Shown one piece after another: positions 11,085 through 22,228 of a stretch of 64,000 nt of DNA. Numbering within the stretch: the first letter of the stretch is position 1; each line of letters starts with the position of its first letter. Made by a program: the position numbers and the translations under genes. The stretch comes from Camillea tinctor (lineage: Eukaryota; Ascomycota; Sordariomycetes; Xylariales; Xylariaceae). The notes beneath the pieces are model-generated. The model ran no database searches. It was not told the DNA's origin and worked only from the letters and a program-made list of their open reading frames with translations. The stretch spans positions 1-64,000 of the forward strand of contig MU394146.1 in NCBI GenBank assembly GCA_022578605.1. The letters run 5' to 3'.

Positions 11085-11639
11085 CTTGGCGGTGTTATTA
11101 AAAGTTCTTGATGTTTTGTTTTGTTTTTTCTTTTGTTGTTTTGGTTTGGTATGTAGTGATCGTTTTTATTTATGAATTTGTGTTGTTGTTTTTGGTAGTG
11201 GTCAAGGTTGTGCTGTGACGTTGTGTGGATGAAGTTGGGAAAGTAGGTAAAAAAGGTTAATGGTTGAAGGTTGTAGGTAGTTGATAATGGCCAAGGCTGC
11301 TTGTTACTTGTTAGCTAGTTAGTCCAGCTTAGGCCAGTGCAGGCTCCAGGGAGCTTTCGCGTTTGCCAGCCTTGCCAAGACCCCCCTCCAGCCCGAAATG
11401 TGGACCAGTGGACCATGCTCCAGATCGGGGGCACAGGTTACGTAAAAGTCGATGGGCTCGGATATAGTGATATTGCAGTGTACAACGTTGTACACTACAC
11501 AGCAAGTTACATAAGAAACAATATTGAAGTCCCGAGGTCTTTACTACATACTAGAAAGTCCTGAAGTCCTTTTAACCCTGACTCAATTCAATCCAGTCAG
11601 GTACATATATATATATAGTACAATGACCCAATTGATATC
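11085..11639. promoter_or_regulatory. Divergent promoter region UMP1 / ABC ATPase
   Basis: 555 bp lie between two head-to-head genes. The UMP1 side is T/G-rich (11100-11200). The ABC side has an alternating TA tract at about 11606-11616, roughly 25 bp before the ABC start, too close for a canonical TATA box if the leader has normal length. An out-of-frame ATG sits at about 11623. No specific factor site was recognised. Confidence 0.4.
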
Positions 11640-13607
11640 ATGAGGCCTCTCATTCGTGCCCCGGTGATTAACATCACTAAAGGCACTTTCTATCGCCATC
11701 ATCCCGGTGCACACTCCATACATCCGAACCCGGCCCTCTTTAGTAACTTGGACTTCACTCTGCCCTCTACCACCGATCCTCCCACTCATTGGTATGTTGT
11801 CGGGCCCTCTCTGAGCGGGAAGACTACTTTTCTACAGCTGCTGCGGGGGGAGTACATCTGCTTACCCCCTTCGGCACGGAGCTATCCCTACCTGTCTACG
11901 GACGCAGTTCCTCATAGACTGCGGGTGCCAAGCCAGGCCATTCGCTATGTCGGCTTCAACAACGATGGCTTTAACCCGGGCATCACTACCTCGTCCTACT
12001 TATCTGCTCGCTACGAGTCTAAACGTGAGAATACCGACTTCTCTCTGCGCAACTTTCTGCTTGGTAATACCGAGCTCAATGCCCTACAGCGCGCGCCCGA
12101 AGACCAGCCTGACTTGGCCCTGCTGGACCGTGTAGTAAGGGATCTGAAGCTTTCGCACTTGCTGGACCTTCCCGTCGCTTTTCTCAGCAATGGCCAAGGG
12201 CGTAGAGCTAGAATTGCCAGGGCCTTGCTCACCGCGCCAGAGGTTGTGCTGTTAGACGAGCCTTTCATGGGGCTAGATCCACCCACCGTAGCTAGCCTGA
12301 GCCCCCTCCTACATGCACTAGCGAGCAAAGCCAGCCCGAGACTAGTCATAAGTGCGAGGCCGCAAGATCCTATCCCAGATTGGATAACTCATTTGGTCTA
12401 CCTGAGAGCCGACTGCCAAGTGGGTGCTATCGGCGAGAAGGAGGCCGTTTTCGAGAAATTAAGAAGCTATGTTCGTCAGGTGTGGAATGGCGTCTCGGAA
12501 GAAGACGACAAGATGCCGATGCACAACATTCTTCAGGTGGGCAAGACCTTAACCAGTAAAGGTACCGAAGGGGAAACCCTGATGGGCGACGAGGCTATAG
12601 AGAGTCTACAGTCCACCGACAATATAGACAGGACGCAATCTCGGAAGATCGGGGAACCCTTAGTTGAGATGAGCGGATGCCGCGTGCAGTACCGAGGGAA
12701 AATAGCACTCGGGAACTGGAAGCAGCACGTCAACGGTAAGGAGCAAGAGGGTCTTGTCTGGACCGTTCGAAGGGGGGAAAGATGGGGAATATTTGGGCCC
12801 AACGGCTCGGGAAAGACCACCATCGTGTCCTTGATCTGCTCGGACCACCCCCAGACATACTCTATGCCAATCAAGCTCTTCGGCCGGAGCAGATTACCGG
12901 AGCCTGGATCCGACCTCTTACCGCTCACCTTCTGGGATATTCAGTCGCGAATTGGCCACTCCAGCCCTGAAATACACCAATACATGCCGCGTGGTTTAAC
13001 TGTCCGCCAAGTCGTGGAAAACGCCTGGGCCGACACGTTTCGGTCTAAAGCCAAACTAGATAGCCAAGCGAAAGAAAAGGTGGAAGCCTGTCTTAGATGG
13101 TTTGCGCCCGAGCTCAACCCTATGTATGTCACACCGACGGCGCAAGCCTCCCATGCCGGGGATCAAGATCTGCAGTGGGCGGATCACTACATGTTCGGAG
13201 AATTATCCTTCTCGGCACAGCGAGTAGCGCTCTTCCTGCGCGCCATCGTTAAGGGCCCCGACATTGTCGTGCTAGACGAAGCCTGCAGCGGCATGGACGA
13301 AGGCGTGCGGAACCGTTGCCTCCTTTTCCTAGAGAACGGCGAGGCCGTGACTTACAGTAAGCAAGCCGACGGGTCAGAAATTATCGTAGAAAGTGAGGCT
13401 TCAAAGACGGGCAATGTCAAGGTCGGAGGCTTAACTGATGACCAAGCATTGATATGCATCAGCCACATCAGGGAGGAAATCCCGAATTGTATCAGAGAGT
13501 GGATATGTTTACCTGAGGCCAACTCGGAAGAGGCCGCCAGGTTCGGCGTGTCCAATGCGCCTCTCGGCCGCGATGAGAAGAGCTGGAAGGAGATTTGGGG
13601 AATGTGA
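11640..13607 (+). CDS. Tandem ABC ATPase without membrane domain (YDR061W/ModF-like)
   Basis: Single exon, 655 aa, two nucleotide-binding domains and no hydrophobic membrane segments, so not a classical transporter. NBD1 has Walker A GPSLSGKTT (55-63), signature LSNGQ (182-186) and Walker B VVLLDEP (202-208). NBD2 has Walker A GPNGSGKTT (386-394), an altered signature LSFSAQ (522-527), Walker B IVVLDEA (542-548) and H-switch His609. NBD1 has LVISAR where the switch His would be expected. One composite ATP site therefore looks competent and the other degenerate. The closest family I know is the yeast YDR061W/bacterial ModF-like soluble twin-ABC group; substrate and role are unknown. Convergence or polarity with neighbours gives no functional hint. 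Confidence 0.85.
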   Translation: MRPLIRAPVINITKGTFYRHHPGAHSIHPNPALFSNLDFTLPSTTDPPTHWYVVGPSLSGKTTFLQLLRGEYICLPPSARSYPYLSTDAVPHRLRVPSQAIRYVGFNNDGFNPGITTSSYLSARYESKRENTDFSLRNFLLGNTELNALQRAPEDQPDLALLDRVVRDLKLSHLLDLPVAFLSNGQGRRARIARALLTAPEVVLLDEPFMGLDPPTVASLSPLLHALASKASPRLVISARPQDPIPDWITHLVYLRADCQVGAIGEKEAVFEKLRSYVRQVWNGVSEEDDKMPMHNILQVGKTLTSKGTEGETLMGDEAIESLQSTDNIDRTQSRKIGEPLVEMSGCRVQYRGKIALGNWKQHVNGKEQEGLVWTVRRGERWGIFGPNGSGKTTIVSLICSDHPQTYSMPIKLFGRSRLPEPGSDLLPLTFWDIQSRIGHSSPEIHQYMPRGLTVRQVVENAWADTFRSKAKLDSQAKEKVEACLRWFAPELNPMYVTPTAQASHAGDQDLQWADHYMFGELSFSAQRVALFLRAIVKGPDIVVLDEACSGMDEGVRNRCLLFLENGEAVTYSKQADGSEIIVESEASKTGNVKVGGLTDDQALICISHIREEIPNCIREWICLPEANSEEAARFGVSNAPLGRDEKSWKEIWGM

Positions 13608-14401
13608 AGTGAAATTTCCCGGTTACTGTAAGGACACCACAAGTTTCAAACCTGGGTTAAAGGAGCCAAGGGAGTCAAGGTACTTATCCTATCCCATCAC
13701 CCAAGGTGACCAGGCAGCCAGATGAAGGGGGGGAAAGCACTACACACTAGTTGCAAAGTCTGGGATTAATCTCGTGTGCACTCATCAGTCATCGTTAGCT
13801 GAATGGCTAAACAAAGCTCCTCCGTGTCAGAACATACCCATTTATTATCCCCCGGATTAGACGGATGACGATTTATTTACTGGAGTCTCCTGCACTCTCT
13901 GATCAAGGGTCTTCTATTTTGATTACACCTAACCTACAAATAGTGTAGTTGGAATTTAACGCGCGGCAGAAACGCAATTGACGGACGAGTTGTCTTGAAG
14001 CTGTAAGCGGGCACAGCCTCTAAGCAGGGCCCTGGTTGCCGGGTCAACAGCCAGGGTACGCTGCTGCACAACAACAAAAGGTCTTGTTAGCTTCCCCTCG
14101 AAAAGCTTGGAAGCTCCCCACTTAGATCCAATCAACAATCCCGTTTGGTTGATAACAGTGCGCTGGAGCACCTGCGCCTCAATTGGGTCTCTGCACATTT
14201 GTCGAATACCTCTCTACGGAATCTGTCTTTTATTCACCGAGACAGACAATTACAACTACACCAATCGATCACACCATTTCGACCGACGCTGCAATTCTTC
14301 GACGAGATTCCCGTTGCCCATTGCATTCCAGCTCGACAAAACCGCTGCAAAGTTGTCTCACCGCCAGGCAACTCGGCGTTCGTCGCCGACGATAACTAAA
14401 C
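13608..14401. other. Intergenic / chitin synthase leader
   Basis: 794 bp between the ABC gene and the chitin synthase. The last 300 bp are rich in AC and TC and resemble a 5' UTR; several short upstream ATGs occur there (for example at 14107 and 14145), so the leader may carry uORFs. No conserved gene is visible. Confidence 0.4.
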
Positions 14402-17400
14402 ATGGACGGCTCACACTCTCGACCTCCCGGCTACTCGCTCCCCAACTATGACGACGATGATCTTCACGCAGCGACCGGATCAGGAGGAAATCCAGCAGCA
14501 GTACGATTATTGACGTCCATGGAAGAGCCGTTAACAGGACCTCGCCCGTATGTAAGCCCGGAAACGCCAATGGCCTCTCCAAGTCTCGTTCCCGAACCTC
14601 TCGCCTTGGGGAAGAAGCAGAAGCAGAAGCAGAAGCAAGAGGAGAGAGAAGTTGAGAAGCCAGATGAGAAGAAAGACAAGAAGAAAGAGAAACACGTTAC
14701 AATATCCACACCTGAACATCTAGAAACGCTCCAGAAACAAGAGGAAGCTCGCACGCCCACGAAGTCGGGGAACGAGCAAGCCATCTCTAATGAGGCTTCA
14801 CCAAAGCGCAAACCTATGCCACAGCGCACTCCCACTGTAAAGTTACAGCGGAAGAAAAAGAAGCCCGTACATGCATTATCTCAAGCGGAACTCGTGCAGA
14901 GCCTACCGACAATCCCTGAGGGGCCGTCACCACGAAGAAGTTCTCTTCGAAATAAAGCGTCCAAAGACAGCAATTCTTCTCTCAGCCAGTCCAATGAGGC
15001 CAAAGACAGCAGCTCACCAGAGAAACCTAACAGTATCCGACCGACTCCACGACGAACATACCAGCCATCCGTATCTTCATCTCCATCCCGATCATCATCG
15101 ATCCTCGATCCTCCCCACATTGGTCGCCCTGACTCGGCTTATGAACCCTACCGGTCGATGAATAGTGGATCCCCCACCCGTCCGTGGACCCCGTCTTCAA
15201 GAATGTCCGGCATCTCCGATTATGGACGACCGCCGCCGTCTAGCATACACTACGAACCGGCGGACATAGATGGGAGCCCCAGGCCGGGGACGCCGTCTTC
15301 TAGATATGGTGGCAGCCCCCGCAGGCCCTTACCGCGCGCTCCACTATTCCAGCAGTCTAACCGGGACTCCACCTATACTATCGATGACGCGACAGTTAGT
15401 ATACCGCTAGACGAGGCCAGCGAAGATCCCTTTGGGACGGAATCAGATATCGGTGGGCAACATTTCTACGATGATCCGTATGCGACGCAATCACAGTATA
15501 CCCTTAGTGAGGGAGACCTAGAGACGCCCGTGAACGAGAAAGTCGAGTATTATGGAGCTGCCCCAGAAGGCAAGCAGGAGCGCCGCGGAGTGCGTGCTCC
15601 GGTGACTTCAAAAAAGGAAGTGCAACTTATCAATGGTGAACTTATTCTCGAGTGTAAGATTCCTACGATTCTGTACAGTTTTCTGCCACGCCGCGACGAA
15701 ATCGAGTTTACGCATATGCGGTATACGGCCGTAACATGCGATCCAGACGATTTCGTGGAAAGGGGTTATAAGCTTAGGCAGAATATCGGACGGACTGCCA
15801 GAGAAACGGAGCTTTTCATCTGCGTCACGATGTACAATGAGGATGAGATCGGCTTCACGCGCACTATGCATGCGATTATGAAGAATGTCAGTCATTTCTG
15901 CGGGCGCAACAAATCGCGCACATGGGGAGAACTGGGATGGCAAAAAATCGTGGTGTGTGTTGTGTCCGATGGCAGAGAGAAGATTCACCCAAGAACACTT
16001 GACGCGCTAGCTGCCATGGGTGTTTACCAGCATGGAATCGCGAAGAACTTCGTCAATCACAAGGCCGTACAGGCGCACGTCTACGAATACACCACTCAAG
16101 TCTCGCTCGATTCGGATCTCAAGTTCAAGGGAGCTGAAAAGGGCATTGTTCCTTGCCAGATGATATTCTGTCTCAAGGAGCGTAACCAACGGAAACTCAA
16201 TTCCCATCGCTGGTTCTTCAATGCATTTGGCAAGGCGCTCAACCCCAACGTCTGCATCCTGCTCGATGTGGGTACTAAGCCGGGGACGAATTCGCTGTAC
16301 CACTTGTGGAAAGCCTTCGACACCGATTCCAACGTCGCTGGTGCCTGTGGTGAGATTAAGGCCATGAAAGGGCGCTTTGGCAGCAATCTCCTGAATCCGC
16401 TCGTAGCATCGCAGAACTTTGAGTACAAACTGTCCAATATCCTCGACAAGCCCCTAGAGTCAGTTTTCGGGTACATAACAGTGTTGCCCGGTGCGCTCAG
16501 TGCCTACCGTTACCACGCGTTACAGAACGATGAGACAGGTCACGGACCACTCAGCCAGTATTTCAAAGGAGAGACACTGCACGGCCAACATGCTGATGTC
16601 TTCACTGCGAACATGTATTTGGCTGAGGATCGCATTCTGTGTTGGGAGTTAGTGGCTAAGAGAAGTGAGCGATGGGTGCTGAAATACGTGAAGAGTTGTA
16701 CGGGTGAAACAGACGTGCCTGGTAAGTATATGGATTCTCATCATTTCCCCGTAAGCATCGACTAACATAAGCCAAGATACGGTTCCTGAGTTCATCTCGC
16801 AGAGACGCCGTTGGCTGAATGGCGCCTTCTTCGCAGCCGTCTACTCTCTAGTCCACTTCAGGCAAGTCTGGACAACAGACCACACCGTCGCCCGTAAAGT
16901 GCTGCTTCACATAGAATTCGTATACCAATTCCTACAGCTACTCTTCACTTATTTCTCCCTCGCCAATTTCTACCTTACTTTCTACTTCATTGCCGGTGGC
17001 CTGACGGATCCTTCTGTCGATCCTTTTGGTCACAACATCGCCTTGTACATCTTCACGATCCTCCGCTATGTGCTCGTCCTATTGACTAGCATGCAATTCA
17101 TCCTTTCACTCGGAAACCGGCCGCAGGGTGCCAAGAGGCTGTACCTGACGAGCATGGTACTCTACAGTATCATCATGATCTACAACACGTTTGCGTGTGT
17201 GTACATCGTGGTGCGGACGGTGAAGGACCAGGACCAGCTGCACCTGGGGAAGAACGTGTTCACGAACCTAGTCGTGTCGACCGTGTCGACTGTAGGCCTG
17301 TACTTCCTCATGAGCTTCCTGTACCTCGACCCGTGGCACATGTTTACGAGCGCGGCGCAGTACTTCATGCTGCTACCGAGCTACATCTGCACACTGCAAG

Positions 17401-17942
17401 TGTACGCCTTCTGCAACACGCACGATGTGACGTGGGGCACCAAAGGTGACAACGTCATCCGGACGGATCTTGGTGGAGCGGTCGGCAAGGACGGTCTAGT
17501 CGAGCTCGAGATGCCTTCAGAACAACTTGACATTGACTCTGGGTATGACGAGGCACTGCGAAACCTGCGCGACCGCATCGAGGTGCCCCCCACCCCCGTG
17601 TCAGAAGCCCAGATGCAGGAAGATTACTACCGCTCGGTGCGTACGTACATGGTGGTCATCTGGATGGTAGCCAACGCGATCCTAGCCATGGCCGTTAGTG
17701 AGGCGTACGGCTACCGCGACGTCGGTGACAACTTCTACCTCTCGTTCATCCTCTGGGCCGTCGCCTCGCTCGCTCTCTTCCGCGCCATCGGCAGCTCCAC
17801 TTTCGCTGTCCTCAACGCGGTCAACATGGTCGTCGAGGGCCGCGTGCGCATGAGCCTAAAGGTACCCGAATGGATGGGTGGTTGGGGCTCGCGCATCAGC
17901 GAGACGGTCAGCAGTATCGGGACCAGCGTAAGCAGGAGATAA
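14402..17942 (+). CDS. Chitin synthase, division 1 (class I/II type)
   Basis: Two exons (14402-16721 and 16777-17942; 55-bp intron gtaagt...gccaag with branch motif ctaac) encode 1161 aa. The protein transfers GlcNAc from UDP-GlcNAc to growing chitin at the plasma membrane. Residues 1-400 are a long disordered Pro/Ser/Lys-rich region with a charged Lys/Glu/Gln tract at 71-98. The catalytic domain follows with [11 protein letters not shown] (472-482), VVSDGR (520-525), LLDVGTKPG (620-628), EDR (742-744) and QRRRW (782-786). At least six to seven hydrophobic segments follow in exon 2. [14 protein letters not shown] and the [14 protein letters not shown] ending fit division 1; I lean to class II but cannot separate class I from II without a tree. 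The intron splits the codon for Asp774. Confidence 0.92.
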
Positions 17943-19378
17943 ACTGCACAGACTACGCTGATAAGGAAGGGAGGGGAAATGTTAAGCTATCCCGGTCCTG
18001 ATCCGATGCAAGACCGAGACGAGATTGACGTTTGCCTGGCACACACTACGGCTGGGCGGTGTTAGGGTATGGTAATGGAAATCGGAACACACTACGGGCA
18101 GGCAAAGGTGTGGTAGGCGGGAAAGGTGAAGGGGGAATGGCTATGATATCACGGTAAGCGTCGAATCGGTTCGGGTTGGTTCAAGAACAAGAAACAAGTA
18201 CCCCTTTTGCAACTTTTTTTTTCATTTTCATTTTTTCTCTTCTGTCATTACGAAACCAAAACATACCTTGTTTTTTTCGTCGAAAGAAGAAAATATTCCC
18301 CCCGGTACGGCGTTTTACGGTTTTCGATAAGGAAGGGCGAGGAAGGGTGACCTTTCACCGGTCGATTCCCCCCCTTCTATTCACCTCCCCTTTTCCTAGG
18401 TTCTGTTTTTTCTTCTTTTTATAAAGGGAATGACGATGAAATGAGTTGATACTTCTGATACCTTCGGAGAGGAAGGCTTGTCCGAAGCACTGCTTGAGGG
18501 AGGGCTTCTGTTGTTGCTGTTATTGTTGAATGTCGTCCGTCTATGGATAAAATAAATGGTGCGTGTACGTGTAATGTCTAAGGAGGAGGAAAACGAAACG
18601 AGTTATACACAAAACCAGACAACCGCATCTAAAAACCTCCTGAGAAAAATAAAAAGGGGGATGGGGAAGATGGGTTGAATTATAGATTTCAATGTGGTTT
18701 TATTCGCACTTTTGCTGCTTCTATTTTTCTTTTTTTTCTCTTGCTCGACACGAAATGAGATGATGACTTTGACACCCTTTGATACCTAACTCACCTAGTT
18801 AATGAGAATTCAATGTACTTTTATTACACTCACTCTGCCTATCGTGTAGCTTGATGATATGAAATTGTGATTCTTGAGATGATTATTAATTCATTAGCAT
18901 ACGATGATCTAGATCATGATGAGGTGGGCAATAGATTTCCCGTCTTCCTGCCTATCTACCTGTCTACCTAGTTAGGTATGTGCACTACATAGATTTACCA
19001 AGGTTGTTACTGGATTATACGACTCAGTCGGGTCTAAGAAGGCGGTTGTTTTTGGAGATATGATTGGTTGAAGAGGAATGCCGTAAGACCATCGGTGGGG
19101 CAGGGAGATAGAGGGGGATAAATTTACCCTTCGTTTATAATAGGCGTTTTGCTGAGGAAAACAAAACATTCAAGTCTTGCTTATAGATTTTTATTTTGTT
19201 TCATGTGTAAAGGTCTTCCGGAGTTCACGACAAGGTAAAACGTATTTTTAACCTGCTACATTCTACCTAGCGTCCTCATAAATTGCCTCAGAACTCTTCC
19301 AACTCGCAAGAAAAAGTGAGAAAAGAATTATAGGAACAGGAGAAGGGGGGAAAGAAGATCACGACCAAATACCAAACC
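17943..19378. other. Intergenic, no gene seen
   Basis: 1.4 kb between the chitin synthase stop and the decarboxylase start. It holds T-rich stretches (18205-18425), A/G runs and repeated ctacct motifs (about 18950-18975). The open stretch at 18176-18424 is Phe/Lys-rich low-complexity sequence and not credible as a gene. Confidence 0.5.
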
Positions 19379-21186
19379 ATGGATTCCAAACAGTTCAAAG
19401 AAGCAGCATTCTCATCCATTGAGGAAAGTAGGTATCATGAATAACTATTTCACATACCCCGGCCAATGTAATGAGAGCAAGAAAAGCTTGTACCAAAGCC
19501 ATTCGCCTCTATACTTCTCTTCCCTCTTCCCCCCTTTGCCCTCCCACCGTGCGTATAAGAATTGCGACAATCCTTAACGGCTAACCATTTCCAAGTCGTC
19601 AAGTACTATGACAACATCGAGGACCGCCCCGTCCTCTCGACCGTCGAGCCGGGCTACCTGCGCAAGCTGCTCCCCGCCGACGCGCCCGAAGAGGGCGAGT
19701 CCTGGGCCGATATCCAGAAAGATATAGAAGACAAGATCATGCCGGGCATCACGCACTGGTTAGTCCAAACTCCTTTTTTCTCACGCATTATTCTTTGAAA
19801 ATAGATCGTCTTGGGTGTGAAAAAAAAAAACTAACCACCTACACGAGAAACCCCCTTCCGCTCAGGCAATCCCCCAACTTCCTCGCCTGGTTCCCATCGA
19901 GCAGCAGCTTCCCCGCCATGCTGGGCGAGATGTACTCGGCGGCCTTCACGGGCGCGGCCTTCAACTGGGTGTGCTCGCCGGCGGTCACCGAGCTCGAGAC
20001 CATCGTGCTGGACTGGCTGGCGCGCGGCCTCGGCCTGCCCCCCTGCTTCCACTCGACCGGCCCCACCGGCGGCGGCGGCGTCATCCACGGCACCGCCTCG
20101 GAGGCCGTGGCCACGGTGGTGGTCGCCGCGCGGGACAAGTACCTGCGCGAAGCGACGGCGCACCTGGGGCTCGAGGGCGAGGAGCTCGAGGACGCCATCG
20201 CGGAGCGCAGGGGGCGCCTCGTCGCCCTCGCTGGCGCCTCCGCCCACACCGCGACCAAGAAAGCGGCCCAGATCGCGGGCGTGCGCTTCCGCTCGGTGCC
20301 GGCGGGGCCGGGCGACGGGCACCGGCTCACGGCGGCCGCGCTGCGCGACGCCGTCGCGACGCTGCGCGCCCGCGGCCTCGAGCCGTTCTACCTGACCGCC
20401 ACGTTCGGCACGACGGACACGTGCGCGGTGGACGACATGGCGGGGATCGGCGGGGTGCTGGCGGACGACGCCGCCGCGCACGGGCGCGAGGTGTGGGTGC
20501 ACGTGGACGCGGCGTACGCGGGGGCGGCGCTGCTGTGCCCGGAGCACCGCGCGCTCATGAGCGCCGCCGCGCTGGCGCGCTTCCACAGCTTCAACACCAA
20601 CCTGCACAAGTGGCTGCTGGTGAACTTCGACTGCAGCGGGGTGTGGGTGCGGGACCGCACGCTGCTCACGCGCGCGCTGAGCGTCGCGCCCCTCGCCATC
20701 CTGGCCAACGCGCACACCGACTCCGGGCTCGTCACCGACTACCGCGACTGGCAGATCCCGTTCGGCCGGCGGTTCCGCAGCCTCAAGGTGTGGTTCGTGC
20801 TGCGGAGCTACGGGCTCGCGGGCCTGCGCGCGCACGTGCGGCGGCATGTGGCGCTCGCGGAGGGGTTCGCGGACAGGCTGAGGGGCAGGGCGGATCTGTT
20901 TGAGATTGTGACGGGCCCGAGGTTCGCGCTGACGGTGTTTAGGGTGAGGGGGAAGGGAGAGGAGGGAGAGGGGGAGGAGCAAGAGGTAAGGAACGCGCGC
21001 ACGAAGAGGGTGTATGATGAGGTGGTGGAGGGCGGCAAGATGTTCCTCTCGAGCACGGTGGTGGGCGGCGTGTTTGCTATTAGGCATAATCCCGCCACGC
21101 CGATGGTGCAGGAGCACCATGTGCAGAAGCACTTCGAGGTCTTGGTTGAGGCGGCGGAAAAGGTGCTCGCGGCTGAGGGAGCGTAA
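19379..21186 (+). CDS. Aromatic L-amino-acid decarboxylase (PLP, group II)
   Basis: Three exons (19379-19427, 19596-19758 and 19866-21186) encode 510 aa, a normal AADC length. The N-terminus MDSKQFKEAAFSSIEE, then YYDNIEDRPVLSTVEPGYL and SPNFLAWFPSSSSFPAM, matches the DOPA/tyrosine/tryptophan decarboxylase family. GGGVIHGTASEA binds the cofactor phosphate. HVDAAYAG carries Asp285 for the pyridine nitrogen, and NLHKW carries the Schiff-base Lys319. The reaction is conversion of an aromatic amino acid to its amine plus CO2; which amino acid cannot be read here. Exon 3 is far more G/C-rich than its neighbours, especially 19900-20900, and leaves long frames open on both strands that are artefacts. 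No biosynthetic cluster partners are adjacent. Confidence 0.9.
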
Positions 21187-21625
21187 GGAGAGATGCTATG
21201 CGTATAGGGGCTGGGTAGGAAGGGGAAAGGGGCTCTCCGTAGTGCTGTCGCGAGCGAGATGCCAATGCCTAGGAGTATCAAGAAATATACATGTATATAT
21301 GAAATACATAACTAGATGCCATGCGTATATCATCATATATCATCCCATCTTTTTATTTGTCCCTATTTTGTTATAACCATGCAACCTAGATATATGCTCG
21401 TAGTAGATATGGTACATATTACTTCCCAGCACAAGAAATCGTTTTCCCATGAAATTATGCTGAAGACCATTGCCTCGTCATGGGAATATTTATAATCCCC
21501 CCTTTAGCCAAAAACTGTGCTTTATAGTTTTTTTTCTTTTATCCGTGTGCTTAGATATAACTAGACGCTTGCGCTTGGCTGTGTAAATGAAAACTAGCTG
21601 GTAGGTAGAACGAGACATCAGAACA
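21187..21625. other. Short convergent intergenic region
   Basis: The 3' ends of the decarboxylase and the basic hypothetical protein face each other here. The region is A/T-rich with a TTTTTTTCTTTT tract near 21530. No gene is seen. Confidence 0.5.
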
Positions 21626-22228
21626 TTAAAAGGAATCACGGCGGCTTCTCCTCCCGCGAGGAACATAATCTCGTTGGTTGTCGTATCGACCATCATACCG
21701 GTCTACATATCGAGGTTCATAGCTCTGCGGATCGTAGCGCCGGGGATCGTAGTGATGGGGATCATAATTGCGGTCATCGTATCTTGAATCACGATCGTAG
21801 GCCACGGATTGCCGACGTTTCCCTTCGCGGACGTCTCGGGAGTCCCTAGACGCCGAATGCTGTCCGTGGGCCCTGCCGCTATGATTACTCCGCCCTTCCG
21901 AGCCTTGATTGTGGTTATAGTAGCTCTCGCCTTGCCTCTGACTCTGGCTCCGACTCGGTATTTCGCGTCTCGGTTCATGAGATTTTGCACGATCAGACCT
22001 TTCTCTCCGCCGGCGCTCTCTGCTCCGCCCCTGCTCCTCCTTGTCTTTACGCTCCTCATGCTTCTTCACGTCCTTCTCGATGTTGCAGGCCATGCCTACG
22101 GCGGCCAGGCCGAGAGCCAGGAAAGCCTTCCAGTCGAAGGGCTGCTCTTTTTCAATTTGTTTTCGGAGTGAGCGGTGTTCTGGGTCCGCTCTCGACGACA
22201 GGTACTTGCGCGGGTCAGGGGGAGTCAT
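21626..22228 (-). CDS. Hypothetical basic protein with one hydrophobic segment and Tyr/Asp/Arg repeats
   Basis: Single exon, 200 aa, not recognised. The N-terminal part (MTPPDPRKYLSSRADPEHRS...) leads to one hydrophobic stretch, FLALGLAAVGMAC (about residues 36-48). A highly charged region of Arg, Glu and Lys follows, then a Tyr/Asp/Arg tail with YDP-type repeats (DPHHYDPRRYDPQSYEPRY). The composition suggests a disordered tail attached to a possible membrane anchor. Similar short anchored, Arg/Tyr-rich proteins occur in ascomycetes, but I know no function. Codon use is even along the frame and there is no sign of a break, so I consider it a real gene. Confidence 0.6.
   Translation of the reverse strand: MTPPDPRKYLSSRADPEHRSLRKQIEKEQPFDWKAFLALGLAAVGMACNIEKDVKKHEERKDKEEQGRSRERRRRERSDRAKSHEPRREIPSRSQSQRQGESYYNHNQGSEGRSNHSGRAHGQHSASRDSRDVREGKRRQSVAYDRDSRYDDRNYDPHHYDPRRYDPQSYEPRYVDRYDGRYDNQRDYVPRGRRSRRDSF

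Noticed and set aside
19831..21132. 433-residue frame on the minus strand, and a 310-residue second + frame, across the decarboxylase
   Set aside because: Both are Arg/Pro/His-rich shadows caused by the G/C-rich third positions of the real gene; no domain and no splice context.
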